Both the position numbers and the translations under genes were made by a program. This document shows positions 57,808 through 58,722 of a DNA stretch of 58,722 bases, in pieces. The notes below the pieces were generated by a model, which did not search any database, was not told where the DNA came from, and saw nothing but the letters and a program-made list of their open reading frames with translations. This DNA is from Sphingobium limneticum (lineage in GTDB: Bacteria > Pseudomonadota > Alphaproteobacteria > Sphingomonadales > Sphingomonadaceae). How positions within the stretch are numbered: position 1 is the first letter of the stretch; every line of letters starts with the position of its first letter. Location: NCBI RefSeq assembly GCF_008710155.1, contig NZ_VYPZ01000023.1, forward strand, positions 1 to 58,722, read 5' to 3'.

Positions 57808-58053
57808 ATGAGTTGGTTGAAAAATGACGATAACCCACAGACTCTCGAAGCTGCCTATTGGTCTGTCCAGCCTACGTGGGTGAAGCTCTACACGATCTGT
57901 ATTGGGCTGCCCGCTTGGATATTTCTGATGGTCGGCATCTTCGCAGCCGATTTTGGTGATGCTGCCATGAATGTCGCAACAGTGCTTTTTGCTGCGGCAG
58001 CGGTGATACAGATGTTTTTCGTTTTTCGAGGTTATTGGCGAATGGACATTTAA
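57808..58053 (+). CDS. Small membrane protein of unknown function
   Basis: The 81-residue product has two hydrophobic helices (about 27-45 and 50-70) after a polar N-terminus (S-W-L-K-N-D-D-N-P-Q-T-L-E-A-A-Y-W). It ends F-V-F-R-G-Y-W-R-M-D-I. Composition is more AT-rich than rpoN. No good ribosome site is visible at ATG 57808; a GTG five codons upstream is possible. No recognised family. Confidence 0.5.
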   Translation: MSWLKNDDNPQTLEAAYWSVQPTWVKLYTICIGLPAWIFLMVGIFAADFGDAAMNVATVLFAAAAVIQMFFVFRGYWRMDI

Positions 58054-58272
58054 GTCAGCTTTTCGCCGATAGTTTCCAAAAACCCGACCGTCCGCAATCC
58101 ACCCACCGTGGGTGCTACCGGTCTGCGAATCGCATCGCTCTTCCGATGAACGGCCTGTCCGGTTTTGGTTCGGGTAGTTGCCCGGCAACAGGCGACCAAT
58201 TTTTGCCATCTATGTGCGAAGAAGCGCTGCCCAGTTGCAGACATGGATGAAGCGAGCGATCACTCTCCACTA

Positions 58273-58512
58273 TCATGAAGCATTATCGATCACCGTCCCT
58301 TCGATAACGTTCTTTGTGGTTCGGGTAAGACGACATTGGCCAGCAACCACTGATGCACCATCGTGACTCTTATCTAGTTTCGCCTCGACGCTCTGATATT
58401 CGCCAATCGAAATTCCACATCGTGCGGCGATTTCCTCATCAATCGTAGGATTGTTCAAGCATGCGCTGAGCAGGAATGTCAGGCCAATGCTAAAGATCAA
58501 GAAACTTTTCAT
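58273..58512 (-). CDS. Small predicted lipoprotein
   Basis: The 79-residue product has a hydrophobic signal (F-L-I-F-S-I-G-L-T-F-L-L) and lipobox L-S-A-C. The mature region contains two cysteines (R-C-G-I-S and Q-C-R-L-T) that may form a disulfide. AT-rich codons suggest recent acquisition. An ATG six codons earlier is possible. No known family. Confidence 0.5.
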   Translation of the reverse strand: MKSFLIFSIGLTFLLSACLNNPTIDEEIAARCGISIGEYQSVEAKLDKSHDGASVVAGQCRLTRTTKNVIEGTVIDNAS

Positions 58513-58655
58513 TGCCCGACGATGCATCACTGATCGGGTTCAATCAATGTCAGCTTAAGCGTTGAGCAAATTCTAAACCGGACGTTCCGCAAACCACGGT
58601 GGGTTCAACGGGTGGCGGCAACACTTTAATCTTTTGAGTAAGATGGAGTGTCACG

Positions 58656-58722
58656 ATGAAGCAGCGTCGTCGGATATATTACACGGCCAGCCAGCGAGCG
58701 GAGATATGGGATCGTTGGCAGC
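58656..58722 (+). mobile_element. IS30-family transposase, N-terminal fragment at window edge
   Basis: ATG 58656 with GGAG before it opens M-K-Q-R-R-R-I-Y-Y-T-A-S-Q-R-A-E-I-W-D-R-W-Q, which matches the start of IS30-family transposases with their helix-turn-helix. The window cuts it after 22 codons. The left inverted repeat should lie in 58560-58630, but its partner is outside the window. Confidence 0.65.

Overview
The window reads as chromosomal DNA from a Sphingomonadaceae alphaproteobacterium, most like Sphingobium or Sphingomonas. This rests on the GC-rich codon use, the large TonB-dependent receptor serving a plant-polysaccharide locus, an HWE-type histidine kinase, the lptB-rpoN pair, and alphaproteobacterial palindromic repeats. 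The species cannot be named from sequence reading alone. Both ends look like mobile-element junctions. The left edge joins an unassigned reading-frame tail to a beheaded CHAT-protease gene. The right edge enters the first codons of an IS30-type transposase.

Layout. 1-7.8 kb: CHAT remnant, GNAT acetyltransferase, a mosaic palindromic repeat, a YheS-like ABC-F ATPase, a low-GC SIR2-like (DUF4917) gene, a Gdx/SugE-type SMR exporter, tRNA-Lys(CTT), tRNA-Tyr(GTA), RlmB, a lipoprotein, a 2Fe-2S ferredoxin and an AlkA-type glycosylase. 7.9-14.5 kb: a receiver protein facing a GAF-PAS-HWE kinase that follows murA, then a Crp/Fnr regulator, an HNH nuclease, GluQ, a small two-helix membrane protein and the PduO-type cobalamin adenosyltransferase. 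14.6-25 kb: diguanylate cyclase, ergothioneine genes egtB-egtD, HAD phosphatase, DUF1176 protein, NupC-type transporter, a secreted intradiol-dioxygenase-like lipoprotein, an OmpR-type two-component pair, and a MarR-like regulator with a membrane protein. 25-36.5 kb: small conserved proteins, a membrane-anchored LuxR-type regulator, DUF805, TypA, a Tat-exported class V aminotransferase, an S10 carboxypeptidase, a DUF899 protein and a TelA/XpaC-like operon.

36.5-53.7 kb is the most coherent block: an arabinan and L-arabinose utilisation locus. It holds an L-arabinolactonase-like SMP-30 protein and exported GalM, a FucP-type permease, a FadR-type GntR regulator, AraD1, L-arabinose/galactose 1-dehydrogenase, a GH51 arabinofuranosidase, two GH43 enzymes, a TonB-dependent receptor and an MGH1-like glycosidase. 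A bestrophin and a GGCT-like gene sit inside it. I find the motif TNGTCSGASYA, close to the FadR-family consensus TNGTNNNACNA, at five places beside these genes. Several copies overlap plausible promoters, which suggests a local regulon of the GntR repressor. Arabonate dehydratase and ketoglutarate-semialdehyde dehydrogenase are not in the window, so the oxidative pathway would have to be completed elsewhere.

53.7-58.7 kb: an L,D-transpeptidase, a coiled-coil lipoprotein, lptB, rpoN, two small low-GC genes and the IS30 edge. All functions are inferred from motifs and recalled family features; no database search was run.
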